Positions 1-10,100 of a stretch of 64,000 nucleotides of DNA are shown piece by piece. The notes below the pieces were generated by a model. It saw only the letters and a program-made list of their open reading frames with translations. It ran no database searches and was not told where the DNA came from. Position 1 is the first letter of the stretch; every line of letters begins with the position of its first letter. The position numbers and the translations under genes were made by a program. The stretch covers positions 61,448 through 125,447 of the forward strand of contig JADYZW010000030.1 of NCBI GenBank assembly GCA_020852955.1, written 5' to 3'. Source of the stretch: Deltaproteobacteria bacterium. GTDB taxonomy: Bacteria; Desulfobacterota; Binatia; UTPRO1.

Positions 1-89
1 GTAGTGTGTGTCGTCACGCGCTTCCGCGATTCTCCGGTCCCCCATCCGGCGCCTTCCGGACGCACATTCCATCAGTGAGGATACCGATC

Positions 90-3000
90 GTGCGCCTGTT
101 CCCGCTCCGCACCCTCGCCGTGTACGCCCTCGTCGCCGCCGCGCTCGCGCTCCGACCGGGCGACGCGCGCGCCGGCTGCGACCTGATCCCGCAGGCGCAG
201 CCGGTCTTCCGCGGCGCGCTCGGGACGCTCGACCGGCCGTACGCCGGACCGGGGGACTTCGTCGAGCTGCACGTGCGGCCGGCGGTTTGCGACCAGGCGT
301 CGGCGGGCCTGCCCCAGAGCGTCGCCGACCTCGTGGTGACGCTCGTGTTCGAGCCGCTCGCGGGTCCGAAGCGCGTCGTCGTGCTGACGACGGACGCGTG
401 CGACGCTCCCGGTGTCGTGGCGCAGCTCGCGACCTGCGACGCCGCGCCCGGGGTCGCCGACGTCGCCTGCGTGCGGATGAACGCCGCGGGCCCGACCGAC
501 ATGGCGATCGTCGAGCGCGACGGCATCCCGCGGCTCCGCTTCCGCTTTCCGGACACCGATCTCTTCCTCGACGGCAGCGCCGACGATCGGACGCTCGCCG
601 GCCCCGCGACGATCGCGGTGGGCCCGAAGAGCGCTCCGACGCTCCCCTGCGGGCTCGCCGCCGCCACCTGCCGGGCGGAGGCGGCGAGCCTCGGCCTCGT
701 CGCCTGCGTCGACGACCTCTACGCCCGCGACGGCACCTGCGCTTCGCACCCCGACCCGACGTTCGCCAACTTCACGGCGCTGCCGCCGCCGAGCGACTAC
801 CGGGCGACCTGCTACACCGAGTCCCCGCCCTGCGCGGCGGTCGCGGACGAGGCGCGCCTCACGGTGGACCGCGGCGGCAACCTGCTCGTGCCGGTCTACT
901 GGCAGGGCGTCATCGTGAAGGACGGCGACCAGCCGGTGCCGCGCCTGCTGCGCGCGACGATCGAGCCGCCCGTGCCGGTCACGATCCCGAGCAACGTCTT
1001 CCTGAGCTCGCTCACGACCGAGGGTCAGCGCCTGCCGCCGATCTTCGAGCCGCAGACCGATCCGTCGGCCGGGGCGACCACCGCCCTCGAGTTCTTCGGC
1101 TCCGTCGACGTGCGCCAGACGGTGCTGCGCATCGCGCAGCGCCGCGGTGTCTGCCAGGGCGGTGTCGAGGACGGGCGCGACTGCAACGGCGCGCTCGACT
1201 GCAACGGATCGACCTGCGCCGATGTCTGCGTCGGCGGCGCCAACGACCGCTCGCCTTGCGGCGACGACGGCGACTGTCCGGGCGGCCGCTGCGGCGCGCT
1301 CTACGACGCGAGCGCGTTCGCGATGCTCGCCGACGACGGCGGCGCCGTGATCCTGCCGCGCTCGGCGCCGAGCGGCGTCGAGGGCGTCTGCGAGCAGCCC
1401 GACCACGCGGTCTGCGCGAGCGACGCGCAGTGCCCCGCGAGCGGCGACGCGTGCGTACTCTACGCGCTCGAGGCGCAGAACGCGGTCTCGCTCGACAGCC
1501 TCGAATCGAAGACCGACGAGATGTTCGTCCTGACCGGCGCCGAGGCCGTGGACGGCGTCGACCGCAACGGCGACGCCGACGCGATCGACTTCGTCGTCAC
1601 CCTGCGCGACCGCGCGACCGGCGAGATCTACACGCTCGGTGCGCCGTCCGGCTTCGCGGCCGACGGCGCGCCGCTTGCGACCTGCGGCATCGCGGGCCCG
1701 CCGCCCGAGAGCCGCGCCGTCTTCACGCTGCCGCAGCAGGGATTCCAGCTGCCGGCGATCGCGTTCGAGCGTGACGTCGCGGCCTTCCTCGAGAACGAAG
1801 CCGCCGAGAACCAGTGCGACGAGAACGGCGACGGCGACCGCGCCGACGCGATCCTGCGGGTCTTCTCGCTCGCGCTCGGCGAGCTGACGGCGGGCGTCGC
1901 ACCGCCGCGCGCCGTCGATCCGACGCCGCTCGTCGACGGCCAGCCGATCGCGATCTCGAACGGCCGGGTCTTCTTCCGGACCTCCGAAGCCGCGTCCGGC
2001 GCGATGGTGACGAGCCTCGTCAGCATCGACGCCGAGACCGGCGAGGAGGGCGCGCAAGCGTCGCGGCCGGGGGCTGACCTCGCGCGCGACGGCAGCATCG
2101 TCGCCTTCGTCAACGACGGCCCGATCGCCGGCGCCGCCAACGACCTGAACGGAGCGCCCGACGTCTTCGTGCGCGACCGCGGCGCCGGCACGACCGAGCT
2201 CGTGAGCCGGCCCGCGAGCGGCGGCCTCTCGAGCGGCTTCGGGGCCGTCGGCAAGGTCGCGGTCTCCGGCGACGGCCGCTTCGTCGCCTTCGCGAGCTAC
2301 AACAACGACCTCGTGCCGGGCGACACCAACGCCTGCTCCGGCGAACAGCTCACCTGCGCCGACGTCTTCGTCGTCGACCGCTGCCGCGTAGGCGGCCTGC
2401 CGATTGCCGGCTGTACGTGGACCATCGAGCGCGTGAGCGTCGGACCGGACGGCCTCCAGGCGAACGACGACTCGGGCTCGCCCGCGATCTCCGACGACGG
2501 CCGCTACGTCGCCTTCACGAGCCGCGCCGACGACCTGATCGGCGACGGGGCGGACGGCAACGGCCTCGTGGACGTGTTCGTTCGCGACCGCTGTCTGGCG
2601 AGCGGCGCTCCCGTGACCGGCTGCACGCCGGCGACCGAGCGGGTGAGCGTCACCTACGACGAGCAGGAGGCGTCCGGCCCGCCCGGGTGGCAGCCGCGCG
2701 TCGATCTCTCGGCCGACGGGCGCTTCGTCGCGTTCGACTTCCGCAGCGACAACCTGCCGTACGGATACAACACCGGCGCGCCGCAGGTGTTCGTGCGCGA
2801 TCGCACCGCCGGCACGACCGAGCAGGTGGCGTACGCGCTCGGCGCGGAGGCGCCGTCGATCTCCTCCGACGGCCGTTTCGTCGCCTACCAGTACGTCGAC
2901 TACGGCGGCCGCGCGCCGAGCGACGTCGCCGTGACGGACCGGACGAGCTTCACGATCGACGTCGCGAACACGCGTCCCGACGGCAGCCTGCCGCCTGGCG

Positions 3001-5513
3001 AGTCGTCGTACGAGCCGAGCGTCTCCGACGACGGCCGCTTCGTGCTCTTCCGCAGCGACTCGCCCGACCTCCTCGGCCCGGGCGTCGACACCAACGACGA
3101 GACGGACCTCTTCGTGCGCGACCGCGTGCTCGCGACGACCGAGCGCGCGACCGTGTCGACGCGGGGCGCGCAGGCGGCGGGCCACGGCGGCTTGTGGGGC
3201 GCGCTCTCGCCCGACGGCACGCGCGTCCTCATGGTGAGCGCCGCGGCGAACCTCCTCGACGACGGCCAGGACACGAACGACGTCGCGGACGTCTTCGTGC
3301 GCGAGCCGATCGCCGGCCGCCGGCCGGTCGACCTCTTTCCCGACGGCCGACTCGACGACTCGGTGCTCGAGGTGCTGGCCGTGCCGGGCCGCGCGCGCGG
3401 CCCCTCCGATCCGATCACGACGCTCTGCCCGGCGACCGGGGTGACGAGCGCCTTCGGCATGGCGGCGTTCCTCCGTCCGGAGGCGGCGGCGGGGACGACG
3501 CTCTGTCCCGGCGGGTCGCTGAACGTGGACGACACCGACGTCGCGGACGAAGTCGTGCACCTGTGGCCGGGCTCCGGCGCCCCGCAGAACCTGGCGCGCG
3601 CCGGGACCGCGGTCGCGCTCTCAGAGACCCACGTCGCTGCGATCGTGCCCGAGGCCGGGCAGGGCGACGGCGGCGCCGACCTCGACGGCGACCAGGACGT
3701 CGCCGACGGCGTCGCCATGGTCTACTCGATCGCCGCCGGCGCGTGGACGAATGTTGGCCAGGCGGCGAGCCGGATTCGCTTCTGCGGCGCGGTGCTCGCC
3801 CTGCTGACGCCCGAGGCCGGGCAGAACGCCGATCTCGACGGCGACCTCGACCTGATCGACACCGTGCTCCAGCTTTACGTGCCGGCGACCGGCACGCTGA
3901 TCAATACCGGGCACCCGGCCGACGAGATCGTCTGCAACGACCAGATCGTCGCCTTCCGCACCTCCGAGATCGCGTACGGCAATCGCGACCTCCAGGGCGG
4001 CAACCAGGGCGGCAGCGAGCCGCCGACCCCGGCGACGAGCGTGATGCACGGCTACGTGATCGGCCGGCCCGAGTGCCTGGTCGGCGGCGCGCCCGCCGAG
4101 TGCCTCCGCAACAGCCTGCAGGCGGCGATTCCGTGCACCGAGGAGGCCTGCGATCCGCGCGCACCCTACAAGGTGAAGGACTGCTCCGTGAAGTTCCTCA
4201 CCAGCGAGTGCGAGCAGCGCGGCAACGTCGAGGGGTCGTTCTGCGAGTTCGACGGCTCCGACCTGAACGGCGACACGCCGCCCGACGCCGGCGACATCGT
4301 GATCCAGCTCTTCGACGTCTGCACCGGCGAGGTCACCGTCGTCGGGACGTTCGACGGCGGCGATCCCTTCCAGTCCGGCGGGGAGGGCGGCGACGGCGAG
4401 ACGATCTACGTCGCCACGGGGCGCTGCATCGAGGATCTCGGCATCGGCTGCGAGACGGACGCCGAATGCCCGACGGGCGCATTCTGCGAGGCGCAGACCT
4501 GCCAGCGCGACCATCGGCCGTGCGTCGCCGACCTCGACTGCCCGCCGAACGTGCCGTGCGTCACCGACGCGCGCGGCAAGATCGTGGCCGCGAGCCCGGA
4601 CACCGACGACGACGGCGTGCCCGATCATCTCGACGGCTGTCCCGACACCTACGATCCGGCTCAGCGCGACACCGACGGCGATCTCGCCGGCGACGCGTGC
4701 GACCTCGACTGCCCGCAGTGCCCGGTGCCGACGGCGACGCCGACCGGCGGCGGTGGCGCGACGCCGACCTTCACGCCGCCGCCTCCGACCGCGACCGTCG
4801 GGCCGACCTCCACCATCGAGGCCACCCCCACGGCCCTGCCGACGCCGAGCGCTCTCGATCGCTTCCATTGCTACGGCGTGCGCGCGCCCGGCGGCGCGCC
4901 CGGCGCGACGGTCACGCTCGTCGACCGCTTCGGCGCGACGCAGATCGGGGTCGCCGACCCGCGCCGCGTTTGCAACCCGGCGAACGTCGACGGCCAGGAT
5001 CCGAGCGCGCCGACGCACCCGGGGCATCTCCTCGGCTATCGCATCCGGCGCAGCGGCCGGATCGCGCCGCTGCCGCGGCGCCAGGAGATCACGAACCAGT
5101 TCGGCACCATCACGGTGGATCTCGTGCGGCCGGAGCTCCTGCTCGTGCCGAGCGCGAAGAGCCTGACGGGCCCGCCGCCACCGTTGAATCCGGTGACGCT
5201 CGATCACTTCCAGTGCTACCGCGTGACGCGCGCGCGGACGCGCGTGAAGGGCATCCCGGTCGTCGATCAGCTCGGCTCCCTGCACGTCGACGTCAAGCGT
5301 CCGCGCCGGCTCTGCGTGCCGGTCGACAAGAACGGCGAGACGCCCGGCGCCGAGCAGCACGCGGGCGTCCTCGCGTGCTACGACTCGCGGGTCGCGAACG
5401 CGTCCCTGCCGTTCGAAGGACCGCGCGAGCTCTTCGTGGCGAACCAGTTCGGCAGCGTGACTCTCGACCGGCTGCGTCCGGCGGAGCTCTGCGTACCGTC
5501 GACGCTGCCTTGA
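90..5513 (+). CDS. Giant secreted protein: seven-bladed propeller, thrombospondin type 3 repeats, duplicated C-terminal domain
   Basis: Role unknown; 1807 residues, predicted exported. The GTG at 90 was chosen because GAGG lies 9 bases upstream and a clean signal peptide follows (VRLFPLRTLAVYALV, ending near DARAG). The frame stays open to the window edge through GTGs at 75 and 6, so a longer form is possible but would bury the signal peptide. About residues 680-1090 contain seven PD40/TolB-like blades, each with a version of SDDGRFVAF and DVFVRDR, enough for one seven-bladed beta-propeller. Residues about 1500-1540 hold Asp-rich thrombospondin type 3 calcium loops (DTDDDGVPDHLDGCPD). A Thr-Pro linker follows, then two repeats of about 105 residues that begin FHCYGV and FQCYRV and each contain a conserved NQFG element. 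Many paired Cys suggest disulfides outside the cytoplasm. Likely surface or extracellular; adhesion or calcium-dependent matrix binding is a guess. Confidence 0.85.
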   Translation: MRLFPLRTLAVYALVAAALALRPGDARAGCDLIPQAQPVFRGALGTLDRPYAGPGDFVELHVRPAVCDQASAGLPQSVADLVVTLVFEPLAGPKRVVVLTTDACDAPGVVAQLATCDAAPGVADVACVRMNAAGPTDMAIVERDGIPRLRFRFPDTDLFLDGSADDRTLAGPATIAVGPKSAPTLPCGLAAATCRAEAASLGLVACVDDLYARDGTCASHPDPTFANFTALPPPSDYRATCYTESPPCAAVADEARLTVDRGGNLLVPVYWQGVIVKDGDQPVPRLLRATIEPPVPVTIPSNVFLSSLTTEGQRLPPIFEPQTDPSAGATTALEFFGSVDVRQTVLRIAQRRGVCQGGVEDGRDCNGALDCNGSTCADVCVGGANDRSPCGDDGDCPGGRCGALYDASAFAMLADDGGAVILPRSAPSGVEGVCEQPDHAVCASDAQCPASGDACVLYALEAQNAVSLDSLESKTDEMFVLTGAEAVDGVDRNGDADAIDFVVTLRDRATGEIYTLGAPSGFAADGAPLATCGIAGPPPESRAVFTLPQQGFQLPAIAFERDVAAFLENEAAENQCDENGDGDRADAILRVFSLALGELTAGVAPPRAVDPTPLVDGQPIAISNGRVFFRTSEAASGAMVTSLVSIDAETGEEGAQASRPGADLARDGSIVAFVNDGPIAGAANDLNGAPDVFVRDRGAGTTELVSRPASGGLSSGFGAVGKVAVSGDGRFVAFASYNNDLVPGDTNACSGEQLTCADVFVVDRCRVGGLPIAGCTWTIERVSVGPDGLQANDDSGSPAISDDGRYVAFTSRADDLIGDGADGNGLVDVFVRDRCLASGAPVTGCTPATERVSVTYDEQEASGPPGWQPRVDLSADGRFVAFDFRSDNLPYGYNTGAPQVFVRDRTAGTTEQVAYALGAEAPSISSDGRFVAYQYVDYGGRAPSDVAVTDRTSFTIDVANTRPDGSLPPGESSYEPSVSDDGRFVLFRSDSPDLLGPGVDTNDETDLFVRDRVLATTERATVSTRGAQAAGHGGLWGALSPDGTRVLMVSAAANLLDDGQDTNDVADVFVREPIAGRRPVDLFPDGRLDDSVLEVLAVPGRARGPSDPITTLCPATGVTSAFGMAAFLRPEAAAGTTLCPGGSLNVDDTDVADEVVHLWPGSGAPQNLARAGTAVALSETHVAAIVPEAGQGDGGADLDGDQDVADGVAMVYSIAAGAWTNVGQAASRIRFCGAVLALLTPEAGQNADLDGDLDLIDTVLQLYVPATGTLINTGHPADEIVCNDQIVAFRTSEIAYGNRDLQGGNQGGSEPPTPATSVMHGYVIGRPECLVGGAPAECLRNSLQAAIPCTEEACDPRAPYKVKDCSVKFLTSECEQRGNVEGSFCEFDGSDLNGDTPPDAGDIVIQLFDVCTGEVTVVGTFDGGDPFQSGGEGGDGETIYVATGRCIEDLGIGCETDAECPTGAFCEAQTCQRDHRPCVADLDCPPNVPCVTDARGKIVAASPDTDDDGVPDHLDGCPDTYDPAQRDTDGDLAGDACDLDCPQCPVPTATPTGGGGATPTFTPPPPTATVGPTSTIEATPTALPTPSALDRFHCYGVRAPGGAPGATVTLVDRFGATQIGVADPRRVCNPANVDGQDPSAPTHPGHLLGYRIRRSGRIAPLPRRQEITNQFGTITVDLVRPELLLVPSAKSLTGPPPPLNPVTLDHFQCYRVTRARTRVKGIPVVDQLGSLHVDVKRPRRLCVPVDKNGETPGAEQHAGVLACYDSRVANASLPFEGPRELFVANQFGSVTLDRLRPAELCVPSTLP

Positions 5514-5572
5514 GGGAGGGGTCCATCCCCGCGGCCCACGCGTGAGCGGCGGGAGCGTCCTCCATCGCGACG

Positions 5573-5608
5573 ACGGCCGGGCGCGCCAAGGTGCGCCCGG
5601 CCGTTTCC
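5573..5608 (+). terminator. Strong intrinsic terminator after the propeller gene
   Basis: A perfect 12-bp stem (ACGGCCGGGCGC at 5573-5584, complement at 5593-5604) with an 8-nt loop is followed by a short T run (TTTCC). It lies 60 bases after the plus-strand stop and about 50 bases beyond the end of the converging lnt gene, so it may serve both strands, although the T run favours the plus strand. Confidence 0.7.
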
Positions 5609-5654
5609 GTGTGCGCCGAAGCGCGACGTCCGGACCGGCGGCGACGCGAGGACT

Positions 5655-7187
5655 TCAGCGCGGGGCGCGGCCGCGCGCGAGGGCGCAGCCGAGGAGCGCG
5701 GCCACGGCGCAGGCGACGCCGAAGACGTCGCCCGCCCGCGCGTAGGGCGACGGCGCGGTCGCCGGGACGATCGTGGTCCGCAGCGTTGCGCGCGCGAGCG
5801 CGTCGGTGTGCGCGACGACGCGGCCCCACGGATCGACCACGCCCGACGGCCCCGAGTCCGACACGCGCACGAGGAAGCGCCGCTGCTCGACCGCCCGCAT
5901 CGCGGCGATGTCGAACTGCTGCCACGCGAAGCCCGCGTCCGGCACCCAGCTGTCGTTCGACGGATTCAGGAGGTAGGCCGCGCCCGCGGCGGCGCGGGCC
6001 GCGGCGACGTGGGGCAGGAAGGCCTCGTTGCAGACGAGCAGGCCGGCGGCGCCGGCGCGCGTCGGGAGCGGCGGCGTCGGCGCGCCCGGCGTGAACTCGC
6101 GGACCCGGCCGAAGCGCCGGCGCGCGGTGTCGAAGGGCAGCGGGAAGTACTCCATGAACGGCAGGAGCCACTGCTTGTCGTAGCGCGCGCCGAGCGCGCC
6201 GTCGGGTCCGATCCGGTAGACGCTGTTGGCGTAGGGCGGTCCGCCCGCCGGTGCGCCGGCGCGGAGCGCGCCGAAGACGAGCTCGACGTCGTGGACGGCG
6301 GCGAGCGCGGCGAGGGCGCGGTGGTGGGCGTCCTCCTGTTCGACGAAGGACGTGAGCGCGGCCTCGGGCCAGAACACGATCGCCGGCCGGTCGGCGGCGA
6401 GGAGCTCGCGCGTGAGGCGCTGGTAGGCCTCGAGCGTGCGTGCCGGGCCCTCGGCGCTCCAGCGGACGGAGGGGTCGAGGTTGCCCTGGACGATCGCGAC
6501 CGGCGTCGACGCGGCGCCGGACGGCACGCTCCCCACCGCGAGAGCGCCGCAGCCGACGGCGCCTGCGACGACCGCGCCCGCCGCGAGCGCGCCGCGCCGG
6601 GCGCGCCGGTCGCCGGGCGCCGCGACGAGCTCTGCGAGCGCGGCGTTCGCGGTCGCGACGAGGAACGACACGCCGTACACGCCGGCGAGGGCGGCGATCT
6701 GTACGACCGGCGGCAGGCCCGCCTGCGAATAGCCGAGCGTCGCCCACGGCGAGTTGCCGACGTAGCCGAGCGCGCCGTTCAGGAGCCGCCCGCGCGCCAG
6801 CTCGGCCGCGGCCCACGCGGCGCCGGCGAGGAGCGGGGCCGCGGCGCCGAGGCGCGCGAGCGGGCCGTAGGCGAGGGCGAACGCGGCATAGTAGGGGGTG
6901 GCCATGCCGAGCGTCACGACGAGGAAGATCGCGACGCCGACCAGGAGCGGCTGGTCGAAGTAGCTCGCGACCGCGGGCGCCATCCACGTGCCGACGCTCC
7001 AGCCCGAGACCAGCGTCCACAGGACGCCGAGCCCGAGCCGGCGCCCCAGGGGGGCGTGCCGGAGCGCCGCGAAGAACGGCACGAGCGCGATCCACGCGAG
7101 CGCCCGCAGCCGGAGCGGCGGAAACGCCAGCGCGTAGAGGACTCCCGAGACGGCCGTCGCGGCGAACGCCGCCACGAGCCGCGTCAC
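5655..7187 (-). CDS. lnt: Apolipoprotein N-acyltransferase Lnt
   Basis: Inner-membrane enzyme that transfers a third acyl chain from phospholipid to the N-terminal Cys of diacylglyceryl apolipoproteins. The protein is 510 residues, the usual size. About the first 190 residues are hydrophobic helices (VTRLVAAFAATAVSGVLYAL...), followed by a nitrilase-fold domain. The catalytic triad is visible as Glu275 (VFWPEAAL), Lys338 (YDKQWLLPFMEYFP) and Cys386 (LLVCNEAF), nearly matching E. coli positions 267/335/387. The start is GTG at 7187; it overlaps the TGA of the upstream cyclase/ATPase gene as GTGA, so translation is probably coupled. The longer frame upstream is Arg-rich and overlaps that gene, so I rejected it. 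The window contains several predicted lipoproteins that would be substrates. Confidence 0.95.
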   Translation of the reverse strand: MTRLVAAFAATAVSGVLYALAFPPLRLRALAWIALVPFFAALRHAPLGRRLGLGVLWTLVSGWSVGTWMAPAVASYFDQPLLVGVAIFLVVTLGMATPYYAAFALAYGPLARLGAAAPLLAGAAWAAAELARGRLLNGALGYVGNSPWATLGYSQAGLPPVVQIAALAGVYGVSFLVATANAALAELVAAPGDRRARRGALAAGAVVAGAVGCGALAVGSVPSGAASTPVAIVQGNLDPSVRWSAEGPARTLEAYQRLTRELLAADRPAIVFWPEAALTSFVEQEDAHHRALAALAAVHDVELVFGALRAGAPAGGPPYANSVYRIGPDGALGARYDKQWLLPFMEYFPLPFDTARRRFGRVREFTPGAPTPPLPTRAGAAGLLVCNEAFLPHVAAARAAAGAAYLLNPSNDSWVPDAGFAWQQFDIAAMRAVEQRRFLVRVSDSGPSGVVDPWGRVVAHTDALARATLRTTIVPATAPSPYARAGDVFGVACAVAALLGCALARGRAPR

Positions 7188-10100
7188 TCGCGCACCGCCG
7201 TCTCGACGACGGTGCCCGCGGGCTCCAGCCGCGCGAGGTCGTTCCGGAGGCCGAGCGCCTCGAACGTCGCGCGGGCGCGCTCGCGGCAGCCGTCGGCGTC
7301 GAGGTCGCGGAAGCGGTCGCGCGTGTCCGCCAGCAGGCGTGCGACGTCGGCCCACGCGCGCGCGGTCTCGGGGCGGGCGCCGAGCGCTTCGCCGCACGCG
7401 ATCGCGCGCTCGAAGGCGCGGAGCGCGCGCCGCCGATGGCCGAAGAGCGCCTGGGCGCGCGCCGCGAGCCGCAGCATCTCGGTGCGACGGAACCCGACGC
7501 GCGTCGCGCTCCGGAGCGCGGGGCCCATACTCTTGCGGGCGCGGCGGCGCCAGTGGTCCTCGGCCTGCCGGTCGCCGGCGCGCTTAGCCGCTTCGAGGCG
7601 CGCGAGGTCCAGGAGGAGCCGCGAGCGGTGGTAGGCGCTGCCGTGGAAGGGCGGCACGGGCGAGAGGCGGGTCACGATCCCGGCGGCGTGGCCGAGCGTC
7701 GCCTCGGCGGCGTCGAGCTCGCCGAGCGCGGTCTCGGCCTTGGCGCGCGCGCCGAGCGCCAGGACGTGCAGCAGATCCTCGGGGTTCTCGTCGTAATACG
7801 CGTTCGCGGCGTCGACGCCCCTCGTCCAATCCGACTCCTGGAGCGGCAGCAGCGAGTGCAGGTAGTAGAAGTTCGTCTTCGCGAGGTCGTACTGGAACTG
7901 GTCCCAGATGCGGTCGATCTCGGCGATGCAGACATGGGCGCCGGCGAGATCGCCCTGCTGGATGCGCTTCTCGCCGAGGAGGCCGAGGTAGGTCGTCGGG
8001 CCCCAGAGCTGGCCGTTGCGCACGCTCTCCGCGATGCGCTCCGGAGCGATCTCGTGCTCGGCCGACCAATTCCCCTGCAGCGCGCGGAACGCGAAGTGCA
8101 TGGCGCGCTCGTAGATCCACTCGTCGACGTCCTCGGGCGGCACGAGCGCGTGGGCGCGCTCGGAGAGGCGGCGCGCGACGTCGAAGGAGATGCCGCCGAA
8201 CGCGAAGAGCGCGGCGGCGCCGGCGTAGAACTTCCCCGCTCCCGGCACCGTCCGCGGATCGATGCGCTGGAAGAAGGCGAGGGTGTCCATGCTGTCGAAG
8301 AGGTGGCGGGTCGGCTGCGTGGTGACGGTGGCCTCGGCGCGCGCGTAGCGGAGGTCCATGATCTCGCGCTGGCGCGCCGTCGCCGGCGGGAGGCGGCCGC
8401 CGAAGCTCGGCCCGTAGAGGCGCGCCAGCACCGCGGCGAGGTTGCGCGCGAAGTGGAGACCGAGCCGCCACGAGCCTTCGACGACGCGATCGCCGAGGAG
8501 GCGGAGCGCCAGGTTGAAGTGCTCGATCGCGTCGAGGAAGCGCCCCCGGTAGTAGAGCGCCTCGGCGATGTTCCGCTCGAGGAGCGCGCGCTTCACGGGG
8601 TCGCCGCCGTCGCGATGGATCTCGAGGTAGAGCTTCGACGCCTCCTCGAAGAAGTGCAGCGCCTCGCTCGGTGCGGCGGCGCGCGCGGCCTCGGCGCCGG
8701 CGCGGAAGAGGTACTCCTCGGCGCGCTCCGGCACGCCGCCCTTGCCGTAGTGGTACGCGAGCATCCCGGAGTATCCGGGCACGTCCTCCGGGAAGACCCG
8801 TTCGAGCGTCTCGGCGACCTTGCGGTGCACGACCTCGCGGCGCGCCAGGAGCAGGCTCTCGTAGGTCACCTCCTGGATCAGCGGGTGCTTGAAGTCGTAC
8901 TCGGCGTTTCGCTGCGACTCGGATCGCACCAGGAACTCGGCGGCGAGGAGGGCGTCGATGTCCTCGGCGATCGTCGCCATGTTCTCGACGACGCCGCTCA
9001 GCACCTCCGTGTGGAAGCTCGCGCCGATGACGGCCGCGGTCTGGAGGAGCTGGCGCTTCGCGACGTCGAGCGAGTCGACGCGCGCCATCACGACCTCGTG
9101 GATGGTGTCGGGGATGGTGACCGAGGCGATCTTGACGGTCGCGCGGAAGCGGCCGTCCACCTGCTCGACGGCGCCCTCGTCGACGAGGCTCCGCACCACC
9201 TCCTCGATGAAGAAGGGGTTGCCGTGGGCCTTCTCCTCGATGCGCTGGCGGACGTCGCGTGGCAGGTCGCCCTGGCGGAAGAGGTGGTTCAACATGGTGC
9301 GCGCCGCCGAGGCGTCGAGCGGCGCGAGCTCGAGCTCGAAGGTGCGGTCGGCATGCTCGGCGCGCGCCCGTGCGCGGAGGCGCTCGGACGTGCTCGGGGC
9401 GCCCGGCCGGCAGAGGTTCAGGAAGAGGATCGGCGCCTCCTCGCAGAGCCGCAGGACCGACTCGAGGAGCTCGATCGAGGAGAGGTCGGCCCAGTGCAGG
9501 TCGTCCATGACGGCGACGAGGGGCCGGTCACGGCTCGCGGCGCGCAGGAGCTGGGTCACGCTCCGGAGGGTCAGCTTCTCCATCGCGTCGCCGTGGAGGT
9601 CGGCGACGCGCGTGCGGCGCGCCTCGTCGAGCGGCAGGGCGAGGAGCGCGGCGAGAAACGGCAGCACCTCTTCCGCCTCGCCCGGCATCACGCCCGCGAC
9701 GAGCGCCTCGAGCTTCGCGAGCGCGCTCGCGTCGTCGTCGCTCTCCTCGATGCCGACGAGCGAGCGGCAGAGGTCGACGACCGCGTGGTAGGCGAGGTGG
9801 CGGCCGGTCGCGACCGAGCGCCCCTCGCACCAGGTGACGCCCTCGGCCTCGGGGCTCGTCGCCGCCTCGCGGAGCAGGCGCGACTTCCCGAGCCCGGCGG
9901 CCGCGACGATCGTGCCTATGCCGCCGTGGCCGGCCGCCAGACGCGCCACGGCGTCGCGCAACGTCCCGAGCTCGCGCTCGCGGCCGACGAGCGGCGAGAA
10001 CACGCGCCGCTCGGCGCCGATCCGCGCGCGGTGCAGTCGCTCCTGGTCCGACACGAGCTCGAAGACGCGCAGCGGGGCGCCGCCGCCCTTGCGCGCCGCG

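Noticed and set aside
72..3560. Long open frame antisense to the propeller gene, and similar long antisense frames at 6440-11965 (plus) and 32424-35192 (minus)
   Set aside because: Arg/Ala/Gly-rich translations with no domain pattern, created by high GC at third positions; the opposite strand has clear domains.
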